Source: JAZGDL01 sp036477795 (GTDB lineage: Bacteria > Planctomycetota > Phycisphaerae > UBA1845). Taken from it: DNA of 28,522 bases. The DNA lies in NCBI GenBank assembly GCA_036477795.1, contig JAZGDL010000466.1:1-28522 (forward strand). The letters run 5' to 3'. Below, piece by piece: positions 7,926 to 15,278 of the stretch; position 1 is the stretch's first letter, and each line of letters begins with the position of its first letter. The notes under the pieces are model-generated. The model made no database searches. It had not been told where the DNA came from and saw only the letters and a program-made list of their open reading frames with translations. The position numbers and the translations under genes were made by a program.

Positions 7926-8035
7926 CCCGCGGGGCTGCTCAATTCATAATCATCATCAGTTGGCGCTGGCGCCCGCAGAACTGTCCCCCGCCGGCGTAGG
8001 ATCTGTCCCGACAAGTTGCCACTGGAGCATGGAGA
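7732..8035. other. Intergenic region filled by repeats
   Basis: Almost all of this 304-base stretch is the direct-repeat and hairpin block described at 7731-7925. The remainder (7926-8035) shows no promoter I can defend. TGGAG at 8023-8027 could serve as a ribosome site for the GTG at 8036. Confidence 0.6.
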
Positions 8036-9958
8036 GTGTCAAGCCTGGCAGTACAGCGCAGGGTGCTACGGGCGGCCGGCCCACCGGTGTCTGGTCAGAC
8101 GCGTAGGGTCCGCCGTGCGGACCACGAACGCGAGATTGGTGGGCGGCCACGGAGTGGCCCGCACGGCGGTGGTCCGCACGGCGGTGGTCCGCACGGCGGT
8201 GGTCCGCACGGCGGACCCTACACGGTTCATCTTCTTGTGGGTCTTGGGTTGGTGCTGGGACTGTGCGGATGCAAGAACGGTGCGTTCGACTGGTCGTTTC
8301 TGTTTCGGCCGCAGTCCAAGACCGCGATCGACAGCCGCCAGTATGTTGATCCGTTGGCCCAGTCCGCCGCATATCGCGACACCGTTGCCCAGTACGCTTA
8401 TCTTGACGGCTTGCGCCGACTGCGCGTCCGCACCTACGGCATTGTGGCCGGGCTCGGCAGGAACGGCTCCAAGCAGTGTCCCACCGCAATCCGAGGCCAG
8501 CTCATTCAGGAAATGTACAAGACCCGCAAGTTCGCGCAGCGACGGGGACAGCACGTGTCACCGGAGCGGCTGGTGGATGATCCGGACACCGCCGTGGTGG
8601 CCGTCGAGGGCGAGATCCCGGCAGCGGCGCCGGCGGGAACACGCTTCGACTTGATCGTGCGGGCCTTCCCCGGGACCCAGACCACCTCATTGCAGGGCGG
8701 TTGGCTTTACCCCTGCGAGGTGAAGCTCTTTCGTTCCAAGGGGCCGGCGGGTTGGATTGCGGGGCGAGCCATGGGGAGGGGAGCCGGCCCCATCTTTCTG
8801 AATCCTTTCGGCCAAGGCGGCACGGCTGCCACCAAGACCAACCTCCGCGAGGGTGTAATAATCGGCGGGGGTGTTTCCAAGGAGGACCGGCGCATCCGCG
8901 TGATACTTACCGAGCCCTCCTATCCGCGGGCGATTTCCATAGTCGAGAGAATTAACGAGCGATTCGGAATCTCAACGAACATGGTGGCCGACGCGATTTC
9001 GCCGGCGGAGGTACGGCTTGTCGTCCCCGACGCTTACAGGCACAACCCTAAACACTTCCTCTCCGTCGTCCAGCACCTCTACCTTCCTGCGAATCGGCCG
9101 GGGTTCCTCTCCGATCGTTCACGTGAGCTGGTGCGAGAATTCGCGACGCCGGACGCACCCCACGTAGAGATCGCCCTGGCCTGGGAGGGGATTGGGCGAA
9201 ACATCCTGCCGGATGTACAGTCGTTTTACTCCGACCCGCGGCCGGCATGCTCTTTTTATTCAGCGGTGGCCGGACTTCACCTGGGGGACGACGACGCCGT
9301 GCGGATACTTGCAGAGCATCTGAACAACCCCAAGAGCCCGTACCGTATGGCTGCCATCGGCGTGCTGGGGTCAGCCCGTTACTCCCGCCGTGCCTCACGG
9401 CCACTGCGACGGGCGCTGAATGACGACGACCCGCGTTATCAGATCGCCGCCTACGAAGCCCTGCTGCACCGCGATGACCCCACCATCAGATCCTACCAGG
9501 TCGCCGACGGGGCCTTCTCGGTGGACGTGGTGAGCGGTGGTTCCCGGAACCTGATCTACGCCAAACGCAGCGGAGCGGCCCGCATCGTACTGTTCGGTGA
9601 TGACATCACCGCGCAGCCGCCGCTGTTTTTCGCCCTTCCGGACGACTCATTGATAATTGATGCGGAACAGGGCGCCCGGCGTGTGACACTGGTACGCAAG
9701 ACGCCCTTCAGTGGTGTCACATCACCGCGCATCGAATGTGGCGTCGGCATCAGGGAGCTGCTCATGCTCGTCGGCGGAAACCCGCCGCGGTCTCAGGAGG
9801 AGCCCATACAAGGCTTGGGGGTCGATTACGGATCGATCGTATTGGCGCTCTCGGAGCTGTGCAAATCGCGCGCCATCAACGCCGATTTCGTGCTCGAAGC
9901 ACCGGGCATGGCCATGACACCGTCGGCGCCGTCCGCCTTCGTTAGACCCGAATCTTGA
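8036..9958 (+). CDS. FlgI-domain lipoprotein with HEAT-like repeats
   Basis: 640 residues from GTG. Residues about 80-330 match the flagellar P-ring protein FlgI fold: RVRTYGIVAGLGRNGSK, RFDLIVRAFPGTQTTSLQGG, LREGVIIGGGV and RAISIVERINERFG. A HEAT-like helical section follows (about 390-480: YRMAAIGVLGSARYSR and YQIAAYEALLHRDD), then a beta-rich C-terminal domain. A lipobox (LVLGLCGC) sits near residue 78, so it should be an anchored lipoprotein and not a soluble P-ring subunit. This architecture is common in Planctomycetes and is usually annotated as P-ring protein, but no other flagellar gene is here and a surface or envelope role is as likely. The N-terminal 75 residues are largely encoded by an inserted inverted-repeat element (8103-8221), so the true start is uncertain. 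Confidence 0.82.
   Translation: MSSLAVQRRVLRAAGPPVSGQTRRVRRADHEREIGGRPRSGPHGGGPHGGGPHGGGPHGGPYTVHLLVGLGLVLGLCGCKNGAFDWSFLFRPQSKTAIDSRQYVDPLAQSAAYRDTVAQYAYLDGLRRLRVRTYGIVAGLGRNGSKQCPTAIRGQLIQEMYKTRKFAQRRGQHVSPERLVDDPDTAVVAVEGEIPAAAPAGTRFDLIVRAFPGTQTTSLQGGWLYPCEVKLFRSKGPAGWIAGRAMGRGAGPIFLNPFGQGGTAATKTNLREGVIIGGGVSKEDRRIRVILTEPSYPRAISIVERINERFGISTNMVADAISPAEVRLVVPDAYRHNPKHFLSVVQHLYLPANRPGFLSDRSRELVREFATPDAPHVEIALAWEGIGRNILPDVQSFYSDPRPACSFYSAVAGLHLGDDDAVRILAEHLNNPKSPYRMAAIGVLGSARYSRRASRPLRRALNDDDPRYQIAAYEALLHRDDPTIRSYQVADGAFSVDVVSGGSRNLIYAKRSGAARIVLFGDDITAQPPLFFALPDDSLIIDAEQGARRVTLVRKTPFSGVTSPRIECGVGIRELLMLVGGNPPRSQEEPIQGLGVDYGSIVLALSELCKSRAINADFVLEAPGMAMTPSAPSAFVRPES
8103..8221 (+). repeat. 119-bp expanded copy of the GTAGGGTCCGC inverted-repeat element
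   Basis: It is bounded by perfect 23-bp terminal inverted repeats beginning GTAGGGTCCGCCGTGCGG and ending in the mirror GGCGGACCCTAC. The inner sequence (CACGAACGC, TTGGTGG, CGGCCACGG) matches the element at 16804-16877 in the opposite orientation. It is 45 bases longer because the 15-mer TGGTCCGCACGGCGG is repeated three extra times. The copy lies inside the FlgI-like frame and encodes GPHGG pentapeptide repeats. Confidence 0.9.
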
Positions 9959-10031
9959 TATCCATGAAATCACCGACAACCTGCGGTCAGATTGGAAACC
10001 GCAAACAGACCAAGCAAAAGGAACAAAGCGA

Positions 10032-11045
10032 ATGACATTCAATCCATTCAGCGCCATTAAACACGGCCGGTTTACACATTTTGGTGGCTTGAGCACCACA
10101 GTCATAGTGACTCTGGTCCTCAACTGCCCGGCTGCGGGCCGGGAAATTGACAAGAGCGTGAGCGAAACACCCTCCGAAGCGAAAGCTCCCGTTGAATTCA
10201 GAAACGACGCGCCCGCCAGTGACGCCTGGAAGCGGTTCTCGGAATTATCCATCTGGGAGGATGGCCTTAGCGAGATGTGCTACTACGACGCCACCTGCAA
10301 CCTGCTTGACAAGCCGCGAAAGTACACCCGCGTTCACATGATGAATCGTCAGTACATGGATACCACCTTCTTCATCAAAGCCTCCAAGCACACGAAGGCC
10401 CCGCGACCGGCCTTTCAGTTCATTATTTCCGAAGAAATCCCCACAGATAATTACAATTACCGGTTTCTTATCACCGCCTTCATGGAGCGCCCCAGTCTGC
10501 GTCCCATTAAAGTGGCCGTTTCCAGTCAGGAATGGTGCGGCACGACTGTGAAGTACCTGACCTGGGAGCGACACAAGGAGGTTCCTCCCAAGAACTGGTC
10601 TTTGGACGTATGCTGTTACTCATACTTGCCCACTGAAGGGGATCGCTGGTTCCCCCACGCCGACAAAGCCTACATCGACGCGTACGAAAGCCTGTTTGTC
10701 TATGCCCGCGCCGTGGTGGCCTCCGGCGGCGAAGCCCGACCCATGAAACTGCTTAAGTGTATGCACACCAACCACATGCCCGATCCCGAGCCACTGGACG
10801 CAACCTTGCGCGTTGAAGGCCAGGCCCGCAAGATCAAAGTTCCGCTGGGGAAGTTCACCGCTCAGCGCGTTGTGCTCGATTGGAAAGATGCCCCCACCTG
10901 GTTCGACGTCGAGACCGCACCTCCTTATCGGCTGCTGGCCTTCAGGGCCGACAACGTCGAAGCAAAGCTTCGATTCGTCGAACGCCGCGCCTATTGGGAC
11001 CACAACGCACCGAGCGGCTTCTACAAGAAGGGCCAGGCTCCGTAG
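10032..11045 (+). CDS. Exported protein of unknown function
   Basis: 337 residues. The ATG is preceded by AAAAGGA at a good distance. The N-terminus has a basic region and a hydrophobic stretch (STTVIVTLVLNCPAAG) fitting a signal peptide with cleavage near Ala-Ala-Gly. The mature protein contains WEDGLSEMCYYDATCNLLDKPRKY, a QFIISEEIPTDNYNYRFLITAFM block and EWCGTTVKYLTWE. This order (WxDG with a YDAT strand, then a CGxT-K motif) recalls an uncharacterised exported family in Planctomycetes and Bacteroidetes, but I cannot name it. It lies 73 bases after the FlgI-like gene in the same direction and may be co-transcribed. There are no catalytic motifs that I recognise. Confidence 0.75.
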   Translation: MTFNPFSAIKHGRFTHFGGLSTTVIVTLVLNCPAAGREIDKSVSETPSEAKAPVEFRNDAPASDAWKRFSELSIWEDGLSEMCYYDATCNLLDKPRKYTRVHMMNRQYMDTTFFIKASKHTKAPRPAFQFIISEEIPTDNYNYRFLITAFMERPSLRPIKVAVSSQEWCGTTVKYLTWERHKEVPPKNWSLDVCCYSYLPTEGDRWFPHADKAYIDAYESLFVYARAVVASGGEARPMKLLKCMHTNHMPDPEPLDATLRVEGQARKIKVPLGKFTAQRVVLDWKDAPTWFDVETAPPYRLLAFRADNVEAKLRFVERRAYWDHNAPSGFYKKGQAP

Positions 11046-11116
11046 ATCGTTTCAGCTAACCGACGGGAGGAAAGATTGCACCGCGTGGGTGCCACTGGCA
11101 GCTTGTAGGTGTTTAG

Positions 11117-11554
11117 CGTTCCCCCGGAAGCAATCCACAGCAAGCCGACGGGCTCCAATCCGTGGAAGCTGGACAAGAGTCCATCATTCAAGGTGTTGGT
11201 CGAATCCAGACGACCGAAGATATCGCAAAGACCGTGATTGTGGTGCGTGACGGCAGGCCCATCCGGGTTTCTGATCTCGGGGCTGTCACGATCGGGGCGG
11301 CCATCAAGCGCGGCACCGGCTGGGCTTCCCGGCGAGGGCCCAATCGGGAACCGATCATTGAACCGGGCGTGATCATGGCCGGCTTGAAACAGCCCGGCGC
11401 CAACACCCTTGAGGTCGCCGGGCGCCTGGATGAGGCCCTTGATGAGATTCAGCCCTCCGTGCCGCTGAGCATGGCGGTCAACAAGAACCTGTTTCGCCAG
11501 GCGGCCTTCATCAAGGCCCAGCGCCTGTCGATGTGTGATAACATCGGGAGATGA
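11117..11554 (+). pseudogene. Fragment of a heavy-metal RND efflux pump (CusA/CzcA type)
   Basis: The frame encodes IIQGVGRIQTTEDIAKTVIV, VRDGRPIRVSDLGAVTIG, LKQPGANTLEVAGRLDEAL and NLFRQAAFI, which matches a contiguous periplasmic segment (roughly residues 220-350 of about 1030) of CusA/CzcA-type inner-membrane pumps. Nothing resembling the rest of the pump is found on either side: the frame is closed upstream by TAG at 11114-11116 and ends at 11554, over the start of tgt. The segment WASRRGPNREPIIEPG replaces the usual short linker before the QPGANT motif. It is best read as a relic of a deleted or transferred pump gene; a GTG at 11162 would give a 130-residue product, which could not transport. 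Confidence 0.75.
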
Positions 11555-12693
11555 TTTCGTTTTCGGTGACACATCGTGATCCGGGAAGCCGGGCTCGGTT
11601 GGGGCGGTTGGTGACGCCGCATGGGGCGGTCGATACGCCGGCGTTCATGCCCGTGGGAACCGGCGGCTCGGTGAAAGGGGTGACACCCGAGCAGTTGGCG
11701 GCGACGGGGACTCAGATCATGCTGGCTAACACTTACCACCTGGCCCTTCGGCCGAGAGCGGATGTCGTGGCTGAGTTGGGAGGCTTGCACCGGTTCATGG
11801 GCTGGAACGGGCCGATCCTGACCGACAGCGGAGGTTTTCAGGTGTTTTCGCTGGCGCGGATCAATCGGATCGATGATGACGGCGTGGAGTTTCAGTCGCA
11901 TATCGACGGGGCCCGGATGCGACTCGATCCGGAGACGGCCACCGAGATTCAAAACAAGCTGGGGGCGGACATCATTATGGCGTTCGATCAATGTCCCGGG
12001 CTTCCTTGTGATCGGTCGACGTTGCTGGCTGCGGTGGAGCGGACCGTGCGATGGGCCGGTCGCTGCAAGGCGGCTCATGGGCGTGCGGATCAAGCCCTTT
12101 TCGGGATTGTGCAGGGCGGGGCGGATCACGAGCAGCGGCGGCTTTGTGCCCAGCGGCTGAGCGAGATCGGCTTTGACGGGTATGCGGTCGGCGGGCTCTC
12201 GGTTGGGGAGACGCACGAGGAGATGAGGGAGGTTCTGGCTGAGCTGGAGCCGCACCTTCCTCAGGACAAACCCAGGTACCTGATGGGAGTGGGGATGCCG
12301 CGGGACTTGTACGCCTCTGTTCGGGCGGGGATGGACATGTTTGACTGCGTGCTGCCGACGCGAAACGGGCGGAACTCCTACGTTTTTACGGCGTTAGGGC
12401 CGTTGAAGATGCGGAATGAGGCTCACCGGCTGTCGGACGAGCCGTTGGAGGCGGGGTGCCCGTGCTATGCCTGTGCTCGTTTTTCGCGGGGTTACATTCG
12501 TCATCTGTTTATCTCCGGAGAGATGCTGGGGCCGACGCTGGCGTCAATTCACAACCTGCAATTCTTCCAGCGGCTCATGGGCCGGATGCGGGATTTGATT
12601 CCTGCGGGCCGGTTGGAGACAATCCCGCAAGAGTTTCCGATTGTGCAATCGGTGGAGGATCACGGAACTGACATAAGGATTGGCGATGATTGA
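11551..12693 (+). CDS. tgt: Queuine/7-deazaguanine tRNA-guanine transglycosylase
   Basis: 380 residues, the normal length. It exchanges guanine-34 for preQ1 in tRNAs with GUN anticodons, in the cytoplasm, on the queuosine pathway. Catalytic Asp92 lies in TDSGGFQVFSL and Asp265 in MFDCVLPTRNGRN. The zinc site is C303, C305, C308 (CPCYAC) with H334 downstream. VGGLSVGE and GVGMPRDL are also diagnostic. The ATG follows GGGAG directly, so spacing to the ribosome site is unusually short. The 3' end overlaps the yajC start, as in the common tgt-yajC gene order. Confidence 0.97.
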   Translation: MISFSVTHRDPGSRARLGRLVTPHGAVDTPAFMPVGTGGSVKGVTPEQLAATGTQIMLANTYHLALRPRADVVAELGGLHRFMGWNGPILTDSGGFQVFSLARINRIDDDGVEFQSHIDGARMRLDPETATEIQNKLGADIIMAFDQCPGLPCDRSTLLAAVERTVRWAGRCKAAHGRADQALFGIVQGGADHEQRRLCAQRLSEIGFDGYAVGGLSVGETHEEMREVLAELEPHLPQDKPRYLMGVGMPRDLYASVRAGMDMFDCVLPTRNGRNSYVFTALGPLKMRNEAHRLSDEPLEAGCPCYACARFSRGYIRHLFISGEMLGPTLASIHNLQFFQRLMGRMRDLIPAGRLETIPQEFPIVQSVEDHGTDIRIGDD

Positions 12694-13024
12694 GCAGCTA
12701 TATATGCTGGGGCAAAATCAGCAGGGGCAACCGGGCGGGTCCATCCTGCTCATCGGCATGGTTATTTTTGTCGGCGTGTTCTTCTTCATGAACTCGCGGT
12801 CGCAGAAGCGCGAGAAGGATAAGAAGAAGGCCATGCTGAACAGTCTGTCCAAGAACGACCGGGTGATGACCATCGGCGGGGTAATCGGGACGGTGGTGGT
12901 GGTCAAGGAGAACGAGGTGACGGTTAAGGTCGACGAGGCCACCAATACGCGAATGACCTTCATCAAGCGATCGATTCAGCAGGTGATCACCAGCGACGAG
13001 GACCTCAAGCGGGCATCCGTTTGA
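12686..13024 (+). CDS. yajC: Preprotein translocase accessory subunit YajC
   Basis: 112 residues from the ATG at 12686, chosen over an in-frame TTG at 12680; AAGGA lies just upstream. A single membrane helix (SILLIGMVIFVGVFFFM) is followed by a basic segment and the YajC core: LSKNDRVMTIGGVIGTVVVV, then VDEATNTRMTFIKRSIQQV. It associates with SecDF and SecYEG in the inner membrane. Its start lies inside the end of tgt, implying coupled translation. The usual secD and secF do not follow; a repeat and a convergent gene do. Confidence 0.95.
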   Translation: MIEQLYMLGQNQQGQPGGSILLIGMVIFVGVFFFMNSRSQKREKDKKKAMLNSLSKNDRVMTIGGVIGTVVVVKENEVTVKVDEATNTRMTFIKRSIQQVITSDEDLKRASV

Positions 13025-13138
13025 TGCTGTATTCGGGAGGTGGTGGAGGATGTTGAAGCGGAGCTTGCGGTTCCAGCGTCTGCCAAACGACAATGTCACT
13101 GCGGGCGTCAAACCGCAAATCTAACTGTGACGGAGCGC
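13023..13138. repeat. 115-bp mosaic repeat, copy A, filling a convergent junction
   Basis: The unit (key core GTCTGCCAAACGACAA, ends ATGCTGT and CTGTGACGGAGC) matches 15115-15246 over its whole length, apart from an inserted palindrome there. It occupies essentially all the space between the stop codons of yajC and the minus-strand phosphatase gene. GTCAC and GTGAC near its end can pair. Confidence 0.85.
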
Positions 13139-13974
13139 TAAGCCCCGTTCATTTCGTTGAAGAGTTGATCGTAAACGGCGGGTGACGCGGCGAAGAAGGG
13201 GAAGTCGCGCTGCGCGCATTGCGCGGGGTCTTGCGTGAGAAGCGGGTGGCCTGAAAGGTCGGTGCAGCGGCCGCCGGCGGCGGTGATGAGCAGGTAACCG
13301 GCGGCTACGTCCCAGAGCTTGCACTCCAGGCAATGGGCGGCGTCAACAGCACCAGTGGCGACGTAGGCCATGTGCAGGGCGGTGCAGCCGACGTTGCGCA
13401 AGACGTACTTGTCCAGCCATGACCTGATGACCGGCAGAGTGGGCTGATTGCGAGCGGAGGGCACGGCGATGATGATGTCGCTTTGGTCTGGGGGCGTGGG
13501 ACCGGCTTTCCAGCCGGTCATACGACAGGCTGGAAAGCCTGTCCCACAGCAGGTAACGCCGCCGCCTTGGACGGCGGAACATTGCCATCCGCTGTTGTGT
13601 TCATGGATGAGGCCCACGATCGGCTGGGGACCTTTCAACAAGGCGATCGAGGTGCAGATGATGGGGAATCCGTGGGTGAAGTTTCGTGTTCCATCGAGCG
13701 GGTCGACGACCCAACAATAATCGGATTGGCCCGGGGCCGGCAGCGGCGGGGCGTCGTCGATGGTCTCCTCACCAAGGAATGCGTGGTCAGGGTATCTTTC
13801 GGCGATGGCCTGTGCGATGATTCGCTGAATGCGCCGATCGGCTTCGGTGACGGGGCTGTTGTCGGCTTTTCGCTGAAAGGAAGGCGGAGCGGTGAGTGAT
13901 CGCGTTACGGCGGCGGCTTGGCGGGCGAGTTGTTGGGCGAAGGCAAGCGCTTCGGGCAATGAGAATGTGTGCAT
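13138..13974 (-). CDS. Inositol-monophosphatase-family phosphatase with a repeat-encoded insertion
   Basis: 278 residues from the ATG at 13974; the frame extends further upstream, but without family sequence. Metal and substrate motifs are present: GEE (68-70), WVVDPLDGTRNF (D91, D94) and ECKLWDVAAGYLLITAAGG (W221-D222). It should hydrolyse a small phosphate ester with Mg (inositol-1-phosphate, histidinol phosphate or PAP; not resolvable here). A peptide, CGTGFPACRMTGWKAGPT, is inserted at about 142-161, just after QGGGV, where relatives have a short loop with an NG turn. This insert is encoded by a 52-bp palindromic repeat also found at 2056-2107. The frame is kept and the flanking core motifs are intact, so the enzyme may still fold. 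Confidence 0.88.
   Translation of the reverse strand: MHTFSLPEALAFAQQLARQAAAVTRSLTAPPSFQRKADNSPVTEADRRIQRIIAQAIAERYPDHAFLGEETIDDAPPLPAPGQSDYCWVVDPLDGTRNFTHGFPIICTSIALLKGPQPIVGLIHEHNSGWQCSAVQGGGVTCCGTGFPACRMTGWKAGPTPPDQSDIIIAVPSARNQPTLPVIRSWLDKYVLRNVGCTALHMAYVATGAVDAAHCLECKLWDVAAGYLLITAAGGRCTDLSGHPLLTQDPAQCAQRDFPFFAASPAVYDQLFNEMNGA
13496..13547. repeat. 52-bp palindromic repeat, copy 2, inside the phosphatase gene
   Basis: It differs by a single base from the intergenic copy at 2056-2107. Read on the minus strand it is in frame and supplies most of a peptide of about 20 residues within the phosphatase. Confidence 0.92.
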
Positions 13975-14040
13975 CGATTGAGGTCTTGTCAGATCCTGTC
14001 GAACGAATACGGGTCGATCGTATTGTATTGGAGCGGGAAA

Positions 14041-14070
14041 GCCCACGGGTTGCAACCCGCGGGCTTTTTT
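14041..14070 (+). terminator. Hairpin followed by six T residues
   Basis: The stem GCCCACGGGTTGC with its mirror GCAACCCGCGGGC (one mismatch) is followed by TTTTTT, a rho-independent terminator shape on the plus strand. It lies only about 14 bases before the candidate start of the dehydrogenase gene. The stem resembles a repeat palindrome, so it could be a repeat serving as terminator or leader attenuator. Confidence 0.55.
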
Positions 14071-14083
14071 GAGTTGGATCATC

Positions 14084-15031
14084 GTGCCCGGTGAATTGAC
14101 AATCGTTGTCGCTGAGTCGTTGAGTGAAGAGGCGGTTGCGCGACTGGAAGCGGTGGGTGACGTCCGTCTACTGGCGGCGTGCGACCCGGACACGCTGTTG
14201 GCGGCGGTGCCGGGCTGTGACGCCCTGGTGGTACGTAGCTACGCGCGGGTGACGGCTGAGGTGCTGGAGGCGGGGGATCGGTTGAAGGTGGTGGGGCGGG
14301 CTGGTACGGGCCTGGACAACATCGACGTAGCAGCAGCCCGGGCCCGGGGGGTGACCGTGGTTCATACGCCGGCGGCGGCCACCAACGCCGCGGCGGAGCA
14401 TACCGTGGGGTTGATGCTGGCGTTGGAGCGTCATCTGGTGGCGGGCGATCGGATGGTGCGTGAGGGCCGATTCGTGGAAGCGCGAGAGACGTTTCTGTCG
14501 CGCGAGCTTCGAGGCTTAATACTGGGAGTGGTGGGGATGGGGCGTATCGGCCAAGCGGTGGCGCGGATCTGCCGAAATGGTCTAAAAATGCGCATCCTGT
14601 ACAACGATATTCGAGATGTCGGCCCGCTCGATTTCGATGCCATGGCGGTGGAGAAGGAGACGCTGTACGCCGAGTCGGACGTGGTGACGCTGCACGTGCC
14701 GTTAACCGAACTGACCCGCGGATTGATCGATGCCGCGACGCTGAACCGGTTCAAGACGTGCGCCACACTGATAAACACCTCTCGCGGCGTGGTGGTTCAC
14801 GCCAGCGCGTTAGCGCAGGCTCTTGGTGGAGGAAGACTGGCCGGTGCGGCCATCGACGTTCACGATCCGGAGCCGCCGCCTGCGGATTGTCCGCTGCTTG
14901 ATGTCCGGAACTGTCTGCTGTCGCCGCATGTGGCTTCGCGTACGGTGCCGGGCTTGACGCGGATGAACGATGTGGTGGACGACGTGATCGCGGTGCTGCG
15001 AGGCGCTCAGCCGGCGCATCCTGCTTGGTGA
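14084..15031 (+). CDS. D-2-hydroxyacid dehydrogenase (SerA-like, without regulatory domain)
   Basis: About 315 residues. It has the D-isomer-specific NAD-dependent dehydrogenase layout: LKVVGRAGTGLDNIDVAAA, the Rossmann fingerprint GVVGMGRIGQAVARI, catalytic Arg in LINTSRGVVV, Glu in DVHDPEPP and His in LLSPHVASRT. The sequence (TNAAAEHTVGLMLAL) is closest to the catalytic part of 3-phosphoglycerate dehydrogenase, but the ACT or ASB regulatory domains are absent, so glyoxylate/hydroxypyruvate reduction is an alternative. The start is uncertain: GTG at 14084, TTG at 14096 and TTG at 14069 are all in frame, and none has a convincing ribosome site. Family alignment favours 14084 or 14096. Confidence 0.85.
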   Translation: MPGELTIVVAESLSEEAVARLEAVGDVRLLAACDPDTLLAAVPGCDALVVRSYARVTAEVLEAGDRLKVVGRAGTGLDNIDVAAARARGVTVVHTPAAATNAAAEHTVGLMLALERHLVAGDRMVREGRFVEARETFLSRELRGLILGVVGMGRIGQAVARICRNGLKMRILYNDIRDVGPLDFDAMAVEKETLYAESDVVTLHVPLTELTRGLIDAATLNRFKTCATLINTSRGVVVHASALAQALGGGRLAGAAIDVHDPEPPPADCPLLDVRNCLLSPHVASRTVPGLTRMNDVVDDVIAVLRGAQPAHPAW

Positions 15032-15087
15032 GGTCGGTTATGGTAAGGTAGCGCTTGATCGGCGGGGCTGGTTGGTGTAATGACGCG

Positions 15088-15109
15088 GTGCGAGAGAGGA
15101 TTCTCGCAC
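15088..15109. repeat. GTGCGAGAAAGGATTCTCGC palindrome, copy 1
   Basis: A 22-base hairpin, GTGCGAGAGA paired with TTCTCGCAC. Related copies are at 16405-16426 and 21216-21237. Confidence 0.8.
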
Positions 15110-15114
15110 GATCG

Positions 15115-15246
15115 GACGCTGTGTTTGGGAGACAGTGGGGGATGAGGCGGCGGAGATTGTGGCTTCGGCGTCTGCCAAACGACAAAGTCACTGCGAAACC
15201 CACGGATTCGAATCCGTGGGCTTGCAATCGAACTGTGACGGAGCAC
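15115..15246. repeat. Mosaic repeat copy B with a nested palindrome
   Basis: It aligns with 13023-13138 along its length. The sequence between GTCACTGCG and AACTGTGACGGAGC is replaced or enlarged by the CACGGATTCGAATCCGTG palindrome at 15199-15220, so one repeat family sits inside another. Confidence 0.85.
15199..15220. repeat. CACGGATTCGAATCCGTG palindrome, copy 1
   Basis: A perfect 22-base palindrome (CCC and GGG flank the core given). Identical copies are at 24034-24055 and 26170-26191. Confidence 0.95.
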
Positions 15247-15278
15247 TACGTTTGTCCACGGGTTTTGACTACGAGGGA

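Noticed and set aside
8155..8215. CRISPR or minisatellite array at the GGTCCGCACGGCGG units
   Set aside because: There are no spacers, and the units are expansions of one arm of the inverted-repeat element.
15199..15220. tRNA fragment at the GATTCGAATC palindromes
   Set aside because: Only the T-arm-like core matches; no acceptor, D or anticodon arm is nearby at any of the three copies.
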